Part shown: positions 1 to 7,130 of the stretch, piece after piece
How positions within the stretch are numbered: the first letter of the stretch is position 1
How the letters are laid out: every line of letters starts with the position of its first letter
Assembly (NCBI GenBank): GCA_021204635.1
Contig: JAJPZB010000125.1
Span: 1-12,420 of the forward strand
Direction of reading: 5' to 3'
DNA: 12,420 nucleotides
DNA from: Opitutia bacterium
GTDB taxonomy: Bacteria; Verrucomicrobiota; Verrucomicrobiia; Opitutales; UBA953
The notes under the pieces: generated by a model
The model's database searches: none
Told to the model about the DNA's origin: nothing
Seen by the model: the letters and a program-made list of their open reading frames with translations, nothing else
Made by a program: the position numbers and the translations under genes

Positions 1-137
1 ATCCCCCCGTGGTTTGGTGGTGGGGTTTTTTTTTAAATTCACAGGGGGTGTTTTTTTGGGGGGAAAAAATTTTCCCCCCCCCCCCCCCGCGAACTTAGCG
101 GGAGAGTTTGCGCATTGCATGCGTAAGATTGCCGACA
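1..137. other. Low-complexity window edge, homopolymer runs
   Basis: No gene is supported here. The first 90 bases are made almost only of homopolymer runs: eight or nine T, seven T, six G, six A, four T and then 15 C at 74-88. The stretch 58-79 reads as a perfect inverted repeat (six G plus four A against four T plus six C, with two bases between). Such nested runs look more like a sequencing or assembly artefact at a contig edge than a functional hairpin. Positions 111-123 form a small inverted repeat (CGCAT, 3-base loop, ATGCG), probably by chance. Short forward open frames here have no family features. Confidence 0.55.
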
Positions 138-186
138 CCACAGACTTCCGTTTACCACCAACCCAAAATTCCACCACTGACCCGCT
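138..186 (-). repeat. Left copy of a dispersed GGGTTAGTGGT-type repeat
   Basis: Read on the minus strand, this stretch has GCGGG, an 11-base unit GGGTCAGTGGT (183 to 173), eight bases, a second unit GGGTTGGTGGT (164 to 154) and, further on, GTCTGTGG (145 to 138). The right end of the window, read on the plus strand (12343-12403), has the same elements in the same order: GCGGG, two GGGTTAGTGGT units, GGGTTGGTGGT and GTCTGTGG. The two copies therefore lie in opposite orientation. The copy sits directly downstream of the M48 gene and contains one arm of its terminator-like hairpin. Whether it is a genome-wide repeat family cannot be seen from one window. Confidence 0.55.
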
Positions 187-195
187 CGGTGGTGG
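165..195 (-). terminator. Terminator-like hairpin after the M48 gene
   Basis: On the minus strand CCACCAC (195 to 189) can pair with GTGGTGG (177 to 171) around an 11-base loop, and the second arm is followed by AATTTT (170 to 165). It begins 8 bases past the M48 stop codon, so it fits an intrinsic terminator for the leftward operon. The stem is only 7 bp and the T tract is short, so it could also be a by-product of the repeat that overlaps it. Confidence 0.45.
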
Positions 196-203
196 GGGCG
201 TGT

Positions 204-2027
204 TTAGAGGACGGGGCAACCGAGGGCAGAGGCGAGTGCGGCGAGTAGGTCGCGCTCGGTTTCGCTCGTTTTGCCGTCGGAGAGAGTGATTTTTTTGCAG
301 GTCCGCAGGAATTGTTCTTTTGTCAGGATTGGGGCGGCTTTCAAGGCGTCGAATGCGGCGTCGAGGGTGGGGATTGTCAGTTCGGAATCGGGTAAAACGG
401 GGAGATTTTGTGGGAACACGTTTTGTTCCAAGAGGGCGTTGTAGAGTTGGTTTTTCCACTCGGATTTCATGCTCCAATTTTGCCGCAGAAATTCGTTCAG
501 AATGATGTTTGCGTGTTGCGCGAGCGTGCGCTTTGCGTCTGTTTTGGTGGTGCCGGAGGTTGGGATTGTTGCCGCGAACAAAACGCCTTCGACCGTGCGG
601 AGCAGGCAAAATTCAAATAGCGAGATTCTGTCGTCTGCGTTAGCGAGTTGTCTCAGTGTGTTGCGAAATTCTTTTCGTTCGCGCAACTTCATTTCCCGCA
701 GAGCCGGCGCGGCGAGGAGCACGGCGTCGATTCGGTTTTCTCGCGGGAGCGCGGAGATTTGCTCCCAATTTTTTTCCAAGAGGCGGAAAGTGGTTTGGTT
801 TTCTTTTTCGAGAAGCATGCGCGCCTGCTCATCGTGGTCGGCGGGAGTGTCCGCCATCAAGATCATGAAGATTAGGGCACGCGCGCCGTTTGTTGTTTGC
901 GCCAAGTGGCGGACGATGTCGTCGGTCGGCATGCGGTCCGCCACAAACCCGGCGGTGGCGGCGCTTTTGCCTTTTCGCGGGTTCGTGGCTTTCTCGTTCA
1001 CCAAGTTGTTTTTCAGTGGCGGGAGGAATTTTCCGTCCCAGTTTGGATTGAGCAGGCGGATTCGTTTTTCGAGCGGCGGGTGTGTTGCAAATATCGAGTT
1101 GAAGCCGCTTGCGAAAAAGAAGTGCGCGTACTCTGTTGCTTTTGGTGAGCGCAACTCGCTGCCGCAAGTGTCGCCACCTATGCGCGATAGTGCGTTTGCG
1201 AGGGCGAGCGGGTTGCGCGTGAATTGTGTTGACGATGCGTCGGCGAGATGTTCGCGGTTGCGGGAAATAGCGGCTTGTACGATTTTCCCAAAAAATTGTG
1301 AGCACATTCCGACGACGTAAAGCACGAGGCCGATGGCGATGATAAGTATCCCCACGCCGCCTTTTTTGTCGCCGGAACTTCTCGCAACTCTGTTGTCAAC
1401 CAAAAATGCGAAGCGCATGAGGATTGAGCCGAGCAGGGAAATCGCGAGAAGCCCGAAAATCCAGCCGAGAAGCCTGACGTTCAGGCGCATGTCGCCGTTG
1501 AGAATATGCGAAAATTCGTGGCCGACGACGCCCTGCAATTCGTCGCGCGAGAGCTTTTCCAATGCGCCTGCGGAGACGGCAATTGCCGCGGCTTCCTGGC
1601 GCGTGCCCGCCGCGAACGCGTTTATGCACGCCTCATTGTAGAGCACGTAAACGTCGGGCACGGGAACGCCCGAGGCGATGGACATTTCCTGCACGACGTT
1701 GAGCAACCGGCGTTCGGCAGGGTCGGTCGTGTCTGCGGAAACCTTCGTGCCGCCGAGGTCTTTGGCGATTTCCCCGCCGCCTTCGCCGGAGAGTTGCATT
1801 TGCTTGAAAAAGCTTACTCCGCCGATAAAAAGAAGCGTCCCCGCGAGCACGCCGACGATGTAGTGGATGTCTCTGACATCTTCGCCGGTGTTTTCTCCAA
1901 CGGCGAAAATAATGAGATAGATAACTGCCGCAGTCGCGAGAACGCCGAGCGCGAACCACAAAACGAGCAGCTTTGTGGCGCGGCGCGCGGCGGCCTGCCT
2001 GCCGAAAAAGTCGGTCTGCGCGGTCAT
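204..2027 (-). CDS. M48 family membrane metallopeptidase with TerB-like C-terminal region
   Basis: This 607-residue protein is an HtpX/Ste24-type zinc endopeptidase of the inner membrane. Hydrophobic segments lie near residues 20-42, 58-72, 187-206 and 224-242. The zinc site is HEFSH at 170-174, with the third ligand Glu259 in REHLAD. The family's THPPLEKRI motif is at about 315-323, so the protease domain is intact. The region after about 340 is much longer than in HtpX and has two acidic helical segments, around ANADDRISLFEF and, at the C-terminus, LSDGKTSETERDLLAALAS. These resemble the TerB-like tail known from long M48 proteins. The ATG at 2027 lies 10 bp after the lpoB stop with no clear Shine-Dalgarno site, which suggests translational coupling. 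M48 genes of this type often sit beside lemA; here the neighbours are LpoB and YcfL lipoproteins instead. Substrates are unknown; quality control of membrane proteins is the usual family role. The protease assignment is firm and the tail assignment moderate. Confidence 0.9.
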   Translation of the reverse strand: MTAQTDFFGRQAAARRATKLLVLWFALGVLATAAVIYLIIFAVGENTGEDVRDIHYIVGVLAGTLLFIGGVSFFKQMQLSGEGGGEIAKDLGGTKVSADTTDPAERRLLNVVQEMSIASGVPVPDVYVLYNEACINAFAAGTRQEAAAIAVSAGALEKLSRDELQGVVGHEFSHILNGDMRLNVRLLGWIFGLLAISLLGSILMRFAFLVDNRVARSSGDKKGGVGILIIAIGLVLYVVGMCSQFFGKIVQAAISRNREHLADASSTQFTRNPLALANALSRIGGDTCGSELRSPKATEYAHFFFASGFNSIFATHPPLEKRIRLLNPNWDGKFLPPLKNNLVNEKATNPRKGKSAATAGFVADRMPTDDIVRHLAQTTNGARALIFMILMADTPADHDEQARMLLEKENQTTFRLLEKNWEQISALPRENRIDAVLLAAPALREMKLRERKEFRNTLRQLANADDRISLFEFCLLRTVEGVLFAATIPTSGTTKTDAKRTLAQHANIILNEFLRQNWSMKSEWKNQLYNALLEQNVFPQNLPVLPDSELTIPTLDAAFDALKAAPILTKEQFLRTCKKITLSDGKTSETERDLLAALASALGCPVL

Positions 2028-2037
2028 GCCCGTGTGA

Positions 2038-2628
2038 TTACCAGCCGACGGAATCTCGCTGCCCCTGCTTGGTTATGACTTTTTCGCCCATCCAAACGAT
2101 GTTTCGCGTTCTCGTGCCGACGAGGCGCATTTTAAACACGTAGCTGACTTGCCGCGTGGATTTTTCGCGCGCCGTGATTTCCGAGATCGTGCCAATGAGC
2201 GTCATGTCGGGGATGACCGTTTCAGTTTCGCCGAGTGCGGCGACATCTTCCGCGACGGAATCGTTTTTGCGATCTACGCTCATCGACATGGAGACTGTCG
2301 CCTTGCGCGATTTCAAAATCATTTCCTGAACCTTGTCAGTGAGCAGCGCGGTGTCGAAATTGTTCGACGTGTCATTCATGACCCGTGAGAGCGCGATGAC
2401 CGGTTTTTTGCCGGTTTCCGCGAAGGCGTCTTCCATCAGCATGTCTTTGACGAGGGCCTCGGCAGCCATGGCGAAGTCTTGCACGTTGACTTTTTCCAAG
2501 GAGACGACGGTTTCGGGGCTGCCGGAATCGACGTAGCGCGCGGGTTGTGGTTGGCGCGAGGCGCAGCCAGCGACGGCGAGAGAGGCGGCGGCTGCGATGA
2601 CTGCGAAAATTTTGGATTTTTTTGTCAT
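2038..2628 (-). CDS. lpoB: LpoB-type penicillin-binding protein activator lipoprotein
   Basis: The product is a 196-residue lipoprotein. Residues 1-21 form a lipoprotein signal with lipobox VAGC and lipidated Cys22, followed by a short linker and the LpoB-type fold. The family's core pattern is visible: KKPVIALSRVMNDTSNNFDT (about 74-93), then TDKVQEMIL, and the closing strand NIVWMGEKVITKQG (about 176-189), which matches the LpoB C-terminal pattern of a Trp strand followed by basic residues. In E. coli LpoB reaches from the outer membrane through the peptidoglycan to stimulate PBP1b; here the partner synthase is not in the window. The start is supported by AGGAAA five bases upstream. It follows ycfL by 40 bp and precedes the M48 gene by 10 bp. 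E. coli also has ycfL immediately upstream of lpoB, which supports both names. Confidence 0.88.
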   Translation of the reverse strand: MTKKSKIFAVIAAAASLAVAGCASRQPQPARYVDSGSPETVVSLEKVNVQDFAMAAEALVKDMLMEDAFAETGKKPVIALSRVMNDTSNNFDTALLTDKVQEMILKSRKATVSMSMSVDRKNDSVAEDVAALGETETVIPDMTLIGTISEITAREKSTRQVSYVFKMRLVGTRTRNIVWMGEKVITKQGQRDSVGW

Positions 2629-2633
2629 GAGAA

Positions 2634-2639
2634 TTTCCT
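2634..2639 (-). promoter_or_regulatory. Ribosome binding site of lpoB
   Basis: AGGAAA on the minus strand ends five bases before the ATG at 2628. It is one of the few clear Shine-Dalgarno sequences in this window and fixes the lpoB start. Confidence 0.6.
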
Positions 2640-2668
2640 GTTTCTTCGGGGTTGTGAGGGGAAAGTTA

Positions 2669-3127
2669 TTATTCGCGGCGAATTAGCGAAAGCCGAAAAT
2701 CTTTCGCGCGATCGTTGGGGGCGACATCTGTGAGCGATTCGACTTTTCCCGGCGGAATGACGAGCGGATTCCAGACCTCCGGCATCTCGATTTTCATGCC
2801 GTCTTCGTCAAACCACTCGAAAAGATAGAACACGCGCCCGACGTAGCTCGTGCTGTTCATCAGCTCGACTTGGATTTTCAGCGTCCCTGCCGGCGTGGTG
2901 CCTGTGCGGATTTCGATGGGGTCTGCGATGTTGGCAGTGCCGGAATCCGTGTAGATTCGCTTGTCGGAGACGAGTTTCTTTTTCGCACCCGCGTTGGCGT
3001 TTTCCACGGTGTTCACCGATGGCGTCGAGTAGCACGCCGTGATGGCGAGGGCAATTGCGGCGCCGGCGACGCACAGCGCAACGCTTTTCCATGTTGCGCA
3101 AAGATTTTTTTTGAAATGTGAGGTCAT
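2669..3127 (-). CDS. ycfL: YcfL family (DUF1425) lipoprotein
   Basis: This is a 152-residue lipoprotein with an N-terminal hydrophobic stretch and lipobox ITAC (Cys32). The mature part has the features of YcfL/DUF1425: a beta-rich domain with VELMNSTSYVGRVFYLFEWF (about 88-107), then DEDGMKIEMPEVW, and the ending PNDRAKDFRLSLIR. The pattern of an Asn after a strand, then an aromatic-rich strand, then D-G, is typical of this small periplasmic fold. Its molecular function is not established. Gene neighbourhood with lpoB, here and in enterobacteria, points to a link with peptidoglycan synthesis at the envelope. It lies 33 bp after the COG3014 stop and 40 bp before lpoB. A purine-rich stretch (GGACGGAAAG) precedes the ATG. 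Confidence 0.85.
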   Translation of the reverse strand: MTSHFKKNLCATWKSVALCVAGAAIALAITACYSTPSVNTVENANAGAKKKLVSDKRIYTDSGTANIADPIEIRTGTTPAGTLKIQVELMNSTSYVGRVFYLFEWFDEDGMKIEMPEVWNPLVIPPGKVESLTDVAPNDRAKDFRLSLIRRE

Positions 3128-3160
3128 GATTTTTCTTTCCGTCCTGTATCGTTATTGTAG

Positions 3161-4591
3161 TTATTTTTTAAGTACGAAAGTTTTTACGATTGGCCATTGC
3201 GCGGGGGAAACGGATTTCACGAAAACGACGGTTGTCGCGCCGGCGGGCACAGTTGCCGCAACGCTGCGATAGCCGACGGCGATGTTCACTCTGCGGTCTT
3301 CCGGAGTTTTCATGCGCACGATGGAGTAATTTTCCGGCAGCGTTTGCCAGATTCGCGTGTCTGCATCCGAGGTCGCGAGAGTGAAGGCGCTCGTCCCGAT
3401 CATCGTGCCGATGGCGATTAGCGCGGAACCGGCGTCTCCCCGCGAATTTGCGTATGCGCTTGTCGCGACGTTTGCGGCAGCTGATGCGGCGGATTTGACG
3501 AATGCCGTTACGAGTGTCCGCTTCAAGATGCTCGGATAAGAATTTTCAAAGTCGGTTTTCACGACGCTTCGCATGTCGCAAACTGTTTGCGCGGGAACGC
3601 CGTTTGCCGACATCGGTGGGAGCCCGCCGCGCGAAAATCCGCCGAGTCTCGGGAGCGAGATTGCGATGGGGACAACGGTTATTCGCCCGTATCCCGTCGG
3701 CACCGGAATCAGCAGATCTATGTTGGTTTTCCAGAGGGTTGGCGCTACGCCGTATTCAAAAATTACATACGTTATTTCACCGGAGTTTGCGGCAGGATCC
3801 TCCGCCGCGAGCGATTTCAAATCTTCCCGCACGAAAGAATTTCGCGGAATCATTTGCGAGACGCGCTCGAGAGATTTTTTTGCGCGCTCAAAATCGCCGT
3901 CGGTTATTCCGGCGTGCATGAAATAAATTCCGTGGAGCCATGTCGTGAATGGGTTCACGTAGTCGGCGTAAACTGCGACGGAATTTGCCTCCGTGTTTGC
4001 CGCGCGCTCGTTCTCCAATGCTTCGGAAATTTTCGGGTTTGATTTGAGTTTTTCGACGTCAACTGAATTTTTTTCTGCGGCTCCCTGCGCCACGGCGATC
4101 TCGCGCGCGTGGTTTGCGAGTGCGTCGCTTTGCGCCTGAAATGCGGCGTTCAGGGCAGGGCGAGCCTCTTCCGTTTGCCCGTTTTCCAAAAAATTGAGAG
4201 CGCGGTAGGTTTGGAGCATTATGCGGTCCGAGCCTTTTCCGCGATATGGCAGGGCGTTGAGATTTGTCACGCCGGCGGCAATTTCTTTCGACATCAGGAC
4301 GTCTGCCTGCGAATCCCAGTTGGCAATGGTATCGGCGGCGGCGTCGAAAACCCGCTGCGAGCCGGCAATGTCTCCGTTTGCGCGCAGCGTTGTCGCGAAA
4401 TCGAGTTGCCAGACAAGTTTGTCGTTCTCGTCGGCGGAGGCGTTGCCCTTTTGCGCAATTTTTTCTGCGCGGTCAAAGTCCGCCCGCAACCACGACACTC
4501 GCAGGCTGTTTGCATCGTCGTGATAGCTCGAGCAACCGGCGAGAAGCGCGGCGCAGGCGAGAGCGGCGATGGCTGAGATTCGCGATAGCAT
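3161..4591 (-). CDS. COG3014 family lipoprotein with TPR-like repeats
   Basis: The product is a 476-residue lipoprotein with signal MLSRISAIAALACAALLAGC and lipidated Cys20. Residues 30-260 are helical and TPR-like: an ADFDRAEKIAQ helix near 37, YRALNFLENGQTEEARPALN near 129-148, and a third block at about 210-250 with GIYFMHAG and ERAKKSLERVSQMIP. After the repeats comes GEITYVIFEYGVAPTLWKTN (271-290) and a beta-type region with a run of small residues at about 365-400. This order (lipobox, YRALN repeat block, then a strand with E-x-G-x-x-P and an aromatic-rich sequence) is that of COG3014 proteins. These have no established function, but I recall them being encoded beside YcfL and LpoB in several proteobacteria. 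Here it is the first gene of that trio. A 42 bp gap separates it from the RecO-like gene, with no terminator visible and no clear Shine-Dalgarno site. Confidence 0.8.
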   Translation of the reverse strand: MLSRISAIAALACAALLAGCSSYHDDANSLRVSWLRADFDRAEKIAQKGNASADENDKLVWQLDFATTLRANGDIAGSQRVFDAAADTIANWDSQADVLMSKEIAAGVTNLNALPYRGKGSDRIMLQTYRALNFLENGQTEEARPALNAAFQAQSDALANHAREIAVAQGAAEKNSVDVEKLKSNPKISEALENERAANTEANSVAVYADYVNPFTTWLHGIYFMHAGITDGDFERAKKSLERVSQMIPRNSFVREDLKSLAAEDPAANSGEITYVIFEYGVAPTLWKTNIDLLIPVPTGYGRITVVPIAISLPRLGGFSRGGLPPMSANGVPAQTVCDMRSVVKTDFENSYPSILKRTLVTAFVKSAASAAANVATSAYANSRGDAGSALIAIGTMIGTSAFTLATSDADTRIWQTLPENYSIVRMKTPEDRRVNIAVGYRSVAATVPAGATTVVFVKSVSPAQWPIVKTFVLKK

Positions 4592-4633
4592 GGGAATTGT
4601 CTGGGTTCGGGCATTTTCAATCTGCCTGCGGAA

Positions 4634-5302
4634 TCACGCGAGAACAAATCGGTGCTCCCGCTCCAACCACGATTCCAAGCGACGCGAGTGGCGCACGACA
4701 TCGCGAGCGTCTGCGACAACGGATTCGAGCGGAGAGCGCAAGATGGCGACGATTTCCTGAACATCGGCAGAGTTGGAATTTTTGAGCCAGTCTTCCTTCA
4801 CGGGATAGCCGCCGTCGCGAGCGAGCGTCCACAAGGCTTTCAGGTAGCACGCCTCCTGATTTGGTTTTTCCGCGAGCGCGCGAAACGTGTTTGCGCAGAG
4901 CGTGTAAAGGCTTTCTGCGGAATCTACCGGAAATGCGTTTTTGGCGAGAATTGCGACGAATTTGCTCGCCACCGACAGGGCAGTATAGCTCTTTGCAATG
5001 CCGCTGTTTCTGTGTACCAAATTGTATTCCTTGGCAAAGCGCGGGTCTGATTCGCTTCCGCTTTTCGGCTTTTCGAGAAGGATTTCGGCTTCATCGAACA
5101 AATCGGGAACGACGGTGGTTTTGTTTTTCCCCGAGATTCTCACGAAGCACGAGACTGAGCCAAATTCGCGCGTCAAAATCGCCACGCGCCAGAATTTTTC
5201 TCCGTGGACGCAGCGGTCCAAAATGAAGCCGCAGTATTTGTTCGCGGGAGTTGGCATTTCCTCAAAAAAATCTTCCCCGTCGAATGGTCGGCGGGGAAGC
5301 AT
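4634..5302 (-). CDS. recO: RecO-like DNA repair protein without the zinc-finger cysteines
   Basis: The best ATG gives 222 residues; the open frame extends up to 5374 but then overlaps the sialidase gene. An ATG at 5257 is also possible, but its GAGGAA abuts the codon too closely. Residues 21-80 look like the RecO N-terminal OB fold: CGFILDRCVHGEKFWRVAIL, then TREFGSVSCFVRISGKNK, which parallels the family pattern of a strand, GE-K, a TRE-G turn and a basic K-rich strand. A helical part follows, with AESLYTLCANTFRALAEKPN and YLKALWTLARDGGYP, where RecO has its helical bundle. The paired cysteines that usually follow in RecO are missing. RecO loads RecA with RecR and anneals ssDNA covered by SSB. 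The gene begins 11 bp after the sialidase stop, an odd partner for a repair gene. Family assignment is by pattern only. Confidence 0.6.
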   Translation of the reverse strand: MLPRRPFDGEDFFEEMPTPANKYCGFILDRCVHGEKFWRVAILTREFGSVSCFVRISGKNKTTVVPDLFDEAEILLEKPKSGSESDPRFAKEYNLVHRNSGIAKSYTALSVASKFVAILAKNAFPVDSAESLYTLCANTFRALAEKPNQEACYLKALWTLARDGGYPVKEDWLKNSNSADVQEIVAILRSPLESVVADARDVVRHSRRLESWLEREHRFVLA

Positions 5303-5313
5303 TGTCGCGGGAT

Positions 5314-6927
5314 TTATTTCGCCTTCTTGTCGTTCGCCTTTTGGATTTCCGCCGTCGGAATGCTCAAAAAGCAAATGGTTTTGTCCTTGGGAACGCCTTC
5401 ATAGAGCACGCCGATGCGGGATTCTTTGTCGTCGGCAAACGCGATTGACGAATAGCCGGCGGTGAGGCGCGATTCGTAGGTAAGCCCCGTCGTCCACGAC
5501 TTCCCCTCGTCCTTGGAGTATTTCAGCGTCATGTTGTCTCGCACGCCGGAATTGGGATTTGAGAAATAGAGATCGCGTTTGTCGGAGGAAATGAGGAGGG
5601 CTGCTTGGCAGAGATTGCCGGGCTGGCGCAGCGCCGCGCCGTTGGATTTATTCCAGGTCTCGCCCATGTCCTTTGTCGTCGCAACAACGCGGTTCTTCGG
5701 CGAGCCTTGGCGGACGTTCAGCATGATTGAGCCGTTTTTAAGCTGGACGCATGTCGATTCCGAGCCGCCCAACGCCATTTCCTTGGACGATGTCCAGGTC
5801 TTGCCGTGGTCTTTGGAATAGACGAGAACGCCTTTCGTGCCTTTGCCTTTGTCGCCCCAGACTTGCGCCGGGAACACAAGCGTGCCGTCCTTCGTGCAAA
5901 TTCCTGCGCCGGGGCCTTGGAAGACCAATCCCCAAGACGAAGTGTCGGCGTCGTTGAGGCGCTTGATTGACGGTGTGATGTTTATCGGCTTTTTGCTCCA
6001 CGTTTTGCCGTCGTCGTCGGATTTTACCAAGAGCATTTGCCCGCAGTTCGACACGTCGGTCGTGCCCGTGGAACTCGAGAAAATCGGGTGGCCGGACTTT
6101 GGCGCCCAAAGACCCGAGACCCACAGTGTTCCCGTGTCGTCGTCGCTCAAAATCCCGGGGTCGCCGATGCCTCTGTCAACTTCCATGCCCTTCGACGTCA
6201 TGATCACTTTCGCCGGGGTCCATGTTTTCCCACCGTCTTCGGTGCGACTGACCCCCACGTCGATTTTTGCAGGAAGGTCGCCGGCGCTGTTGTAGCGCAC
6301 GTCGAAAACGGAAACCAACGAGCCTTTTTTGGAGCGGGCAATCGCCGGAATGCGGTAGAACTTGGAACCGAGGTCATCGGCTTTCGCGACGGCGTAGCCG
6401 ATTCGCTGCGTGACTTTCGCGCCTTTTGTTGAAATTTTCTTCGTGCCGATTCTCACCTCCGGAACATTCGCGGTTATCGTCCCCGTAATGTCGGCGTTTG
6501 CTTTAAGCTTGACACTGACAAAGAGCACGTTTTCGCCGTTGGAGAGTTTTTTGTTCTTGCATTGGACTAAAATCGGCTTTGTGCCTGCGACTTTCGCAGC
6601 GCCAATCTTGTCGCCGCTGGACTCCGTTTCTTTGCCGCCAAGAAAAATTTCCACGCTTTCTATGTCTGCGGCCTTCGTCGTTCCGGCAAAATCAACGGTC
6701 ACGCTCGAGAGAGGGTCGCCCGCGTTTGCCTCAATTGTGAGTTTGATTATCGGGTTGTAGTCCAAGCGCACCATCGCCGGCCAGACGTTAGCATCTGTCG
6801 AGGCCTTTATTTCTGCGGCAAAAGCGGGGGCGGAGGCGACGAACGGGCATGCGGCGCAGAGCGCGACGAGAGCGAGTTTTGAGAGGATTTTTGCAGGGAA
6901 AACGTCGGGGAATTTTGAGATTTTCAT
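5314..6927 (-). CDS. nanH: Secreted exo-alpha-sialidase (GH33) with N-terminal BNR-associated domain
   Basis: The product hydrolyses terminal sialic acids from glycans outside the cytoplasm. The ATG at 6927 gives 537 residues with a signal peptide ending near APAFA (about residue 37). The frame continues to a TTG at 6972, but that would put the signal sequence inside the protein. Residues 40-170 form a beta-rich domain like the BNR-associated N-terminal domain. The catalytic propeller has YRIP with Arg192, an Asp in GDLP (217) as acid/base, Glu390 and Arg406 sixteen residues apart, Arg463 in SGVRDNMT, and the Tyr nucleophile 492 in AGYSSI. Five Asp boxes are visible, at about 228-236 (EDGGKTW), 303-310 (SDDDGKTW), 371-378 (SKDHGKTW), 418-425 (TKDMGETW) and 471-478 (SKDEGKSW). 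All expected active-site residues are present, so it should be active. No sialic-acid uptake or lyase genes lie nearby. It is the first gene after the hairpin at 7006-7037 and is followed 11 bp later by the RecO-like gene. Confidence 0.93.
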   Translation of the reverse strand: MKISKFPDVFPAKILSKLALVALCAACPFVASAPAFAAEIKASTDANVWPAMVRLDYNPIIKLTIEANAGDPLSSVTVDFAGTTKAADIESVEIFLGGKETESSGDKIGAAKVAGTKPILVQCKNKKLSNGENVLFVSVKLKANADITGTITANVPEVRIGTKKISTKGAKVTQRIGYAVAKADDLGSKFYRIPAIARSKKGSLVSVFDVRYNSAGDLPAKIDVGVSRTEDGGKTWTPAKVIMTSKGMEVDRGIGDPGILSDDDTGTLWVSGLWAPKSGHPIFSSSTGTTDVSNCGQMLLVKSDDDGKTWSKKPINITPSIKRLNDADTSSWGLVFQGPGAGICTKDGTLVFPAQVWGDKGKGTKGVLVYSKDHGKTWTSSKEMALGGSESTCVQLKNGSIMLNVRQGSPKNRVVATTKDMGETWNKSNGAALRQPGNLCQAALLISSDKRDLYFSNPNSGVRDNMTLKYSKDEGKSWTTGLTYESRLTAGYSSIAFADDKESRIGVLYEGVPKDKTICFLSIPTAEIQKANDKKAK

Positions 6928-6999
6928 GTGAGAAGGAAGCTTACAGGAAACGGCGCTTTTTGGAAAACGCAAAAGTTTTAAATCATCGGCTTTTTACAA

Positions 7000-7037
7000 A
7001 ACCAAGAATGGGCGACCCCTCTCGGGATCGCCCATTC
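7000..7037 (-). terminator. Intrinsic terminator after the PDZ protein gene
   Basis: On the minus strand GAATGGGCGA (7037 to 7028) pairs perfectly with TCGCCCATTC (7015 to 7006). A bulged A and three more G-C pairs extend the stem, with a 5-base loop. The second arm is followed by TTGGTTTTGT. This is the strongest hairpin in the window. It should end the sigma/anti-sigma/PDZ transcript about 90 bases past its last stop and separate it from the sialidase gene. The T tract is interrupted, so some readthrough is possible. Confidence 0.75.
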
Positions 7038-7130
7038 AGTCTCTTATCTCTACTAACTTAACTCTAACTTCTCTATCTAACCCAAAAACATAATTAAAGC
7101 GTTGGCGAAACGAATTTTTGTTTGATTTTT
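7038..7130 (-). other. 3' untranslated region with a 59-base C-free stretch in the sense strand
   Basis: Between the PDZ gene stop and the terminator, positions 7040-7098 contain no G on the plus strand, so the sense RNA would have no C for 59 bases. The plus-strand sequence is built around repeated TAAC words (four copies at 7053-7083). No reading frame or hairpin is visible. It would be an unstructured G/A/U linker leading into the terminator stem. Confidence 0.4.

Noticed and set aside
14..289. Small plus-strand open frame at the left edge
   Set aside because: It runs through homopolymer artefacts and into the end of the M48 gene, and its composition is low-complexity.
469..1320. A 283-codon plus-strand open frame opposite the M48 gene
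   Set aside because: It lies wholly within the M48 gene, is rich in Arg and Ser, and shows no family features or start signals.
5303..5374. Longer RecO-like start overlapping the sialidase 3' end
   Set aside because: The extra 24 residues are encoded within the sialidase gene and have no family likeness. The ATG at 5302 leaves a normal 11 bp gap.
6928..6972. Longer sialidase start at the TTG at 6972
   Set aside because: It would add 15 residues before a good signal peptide. The ATG at 6927 gives a standard signal sequence.
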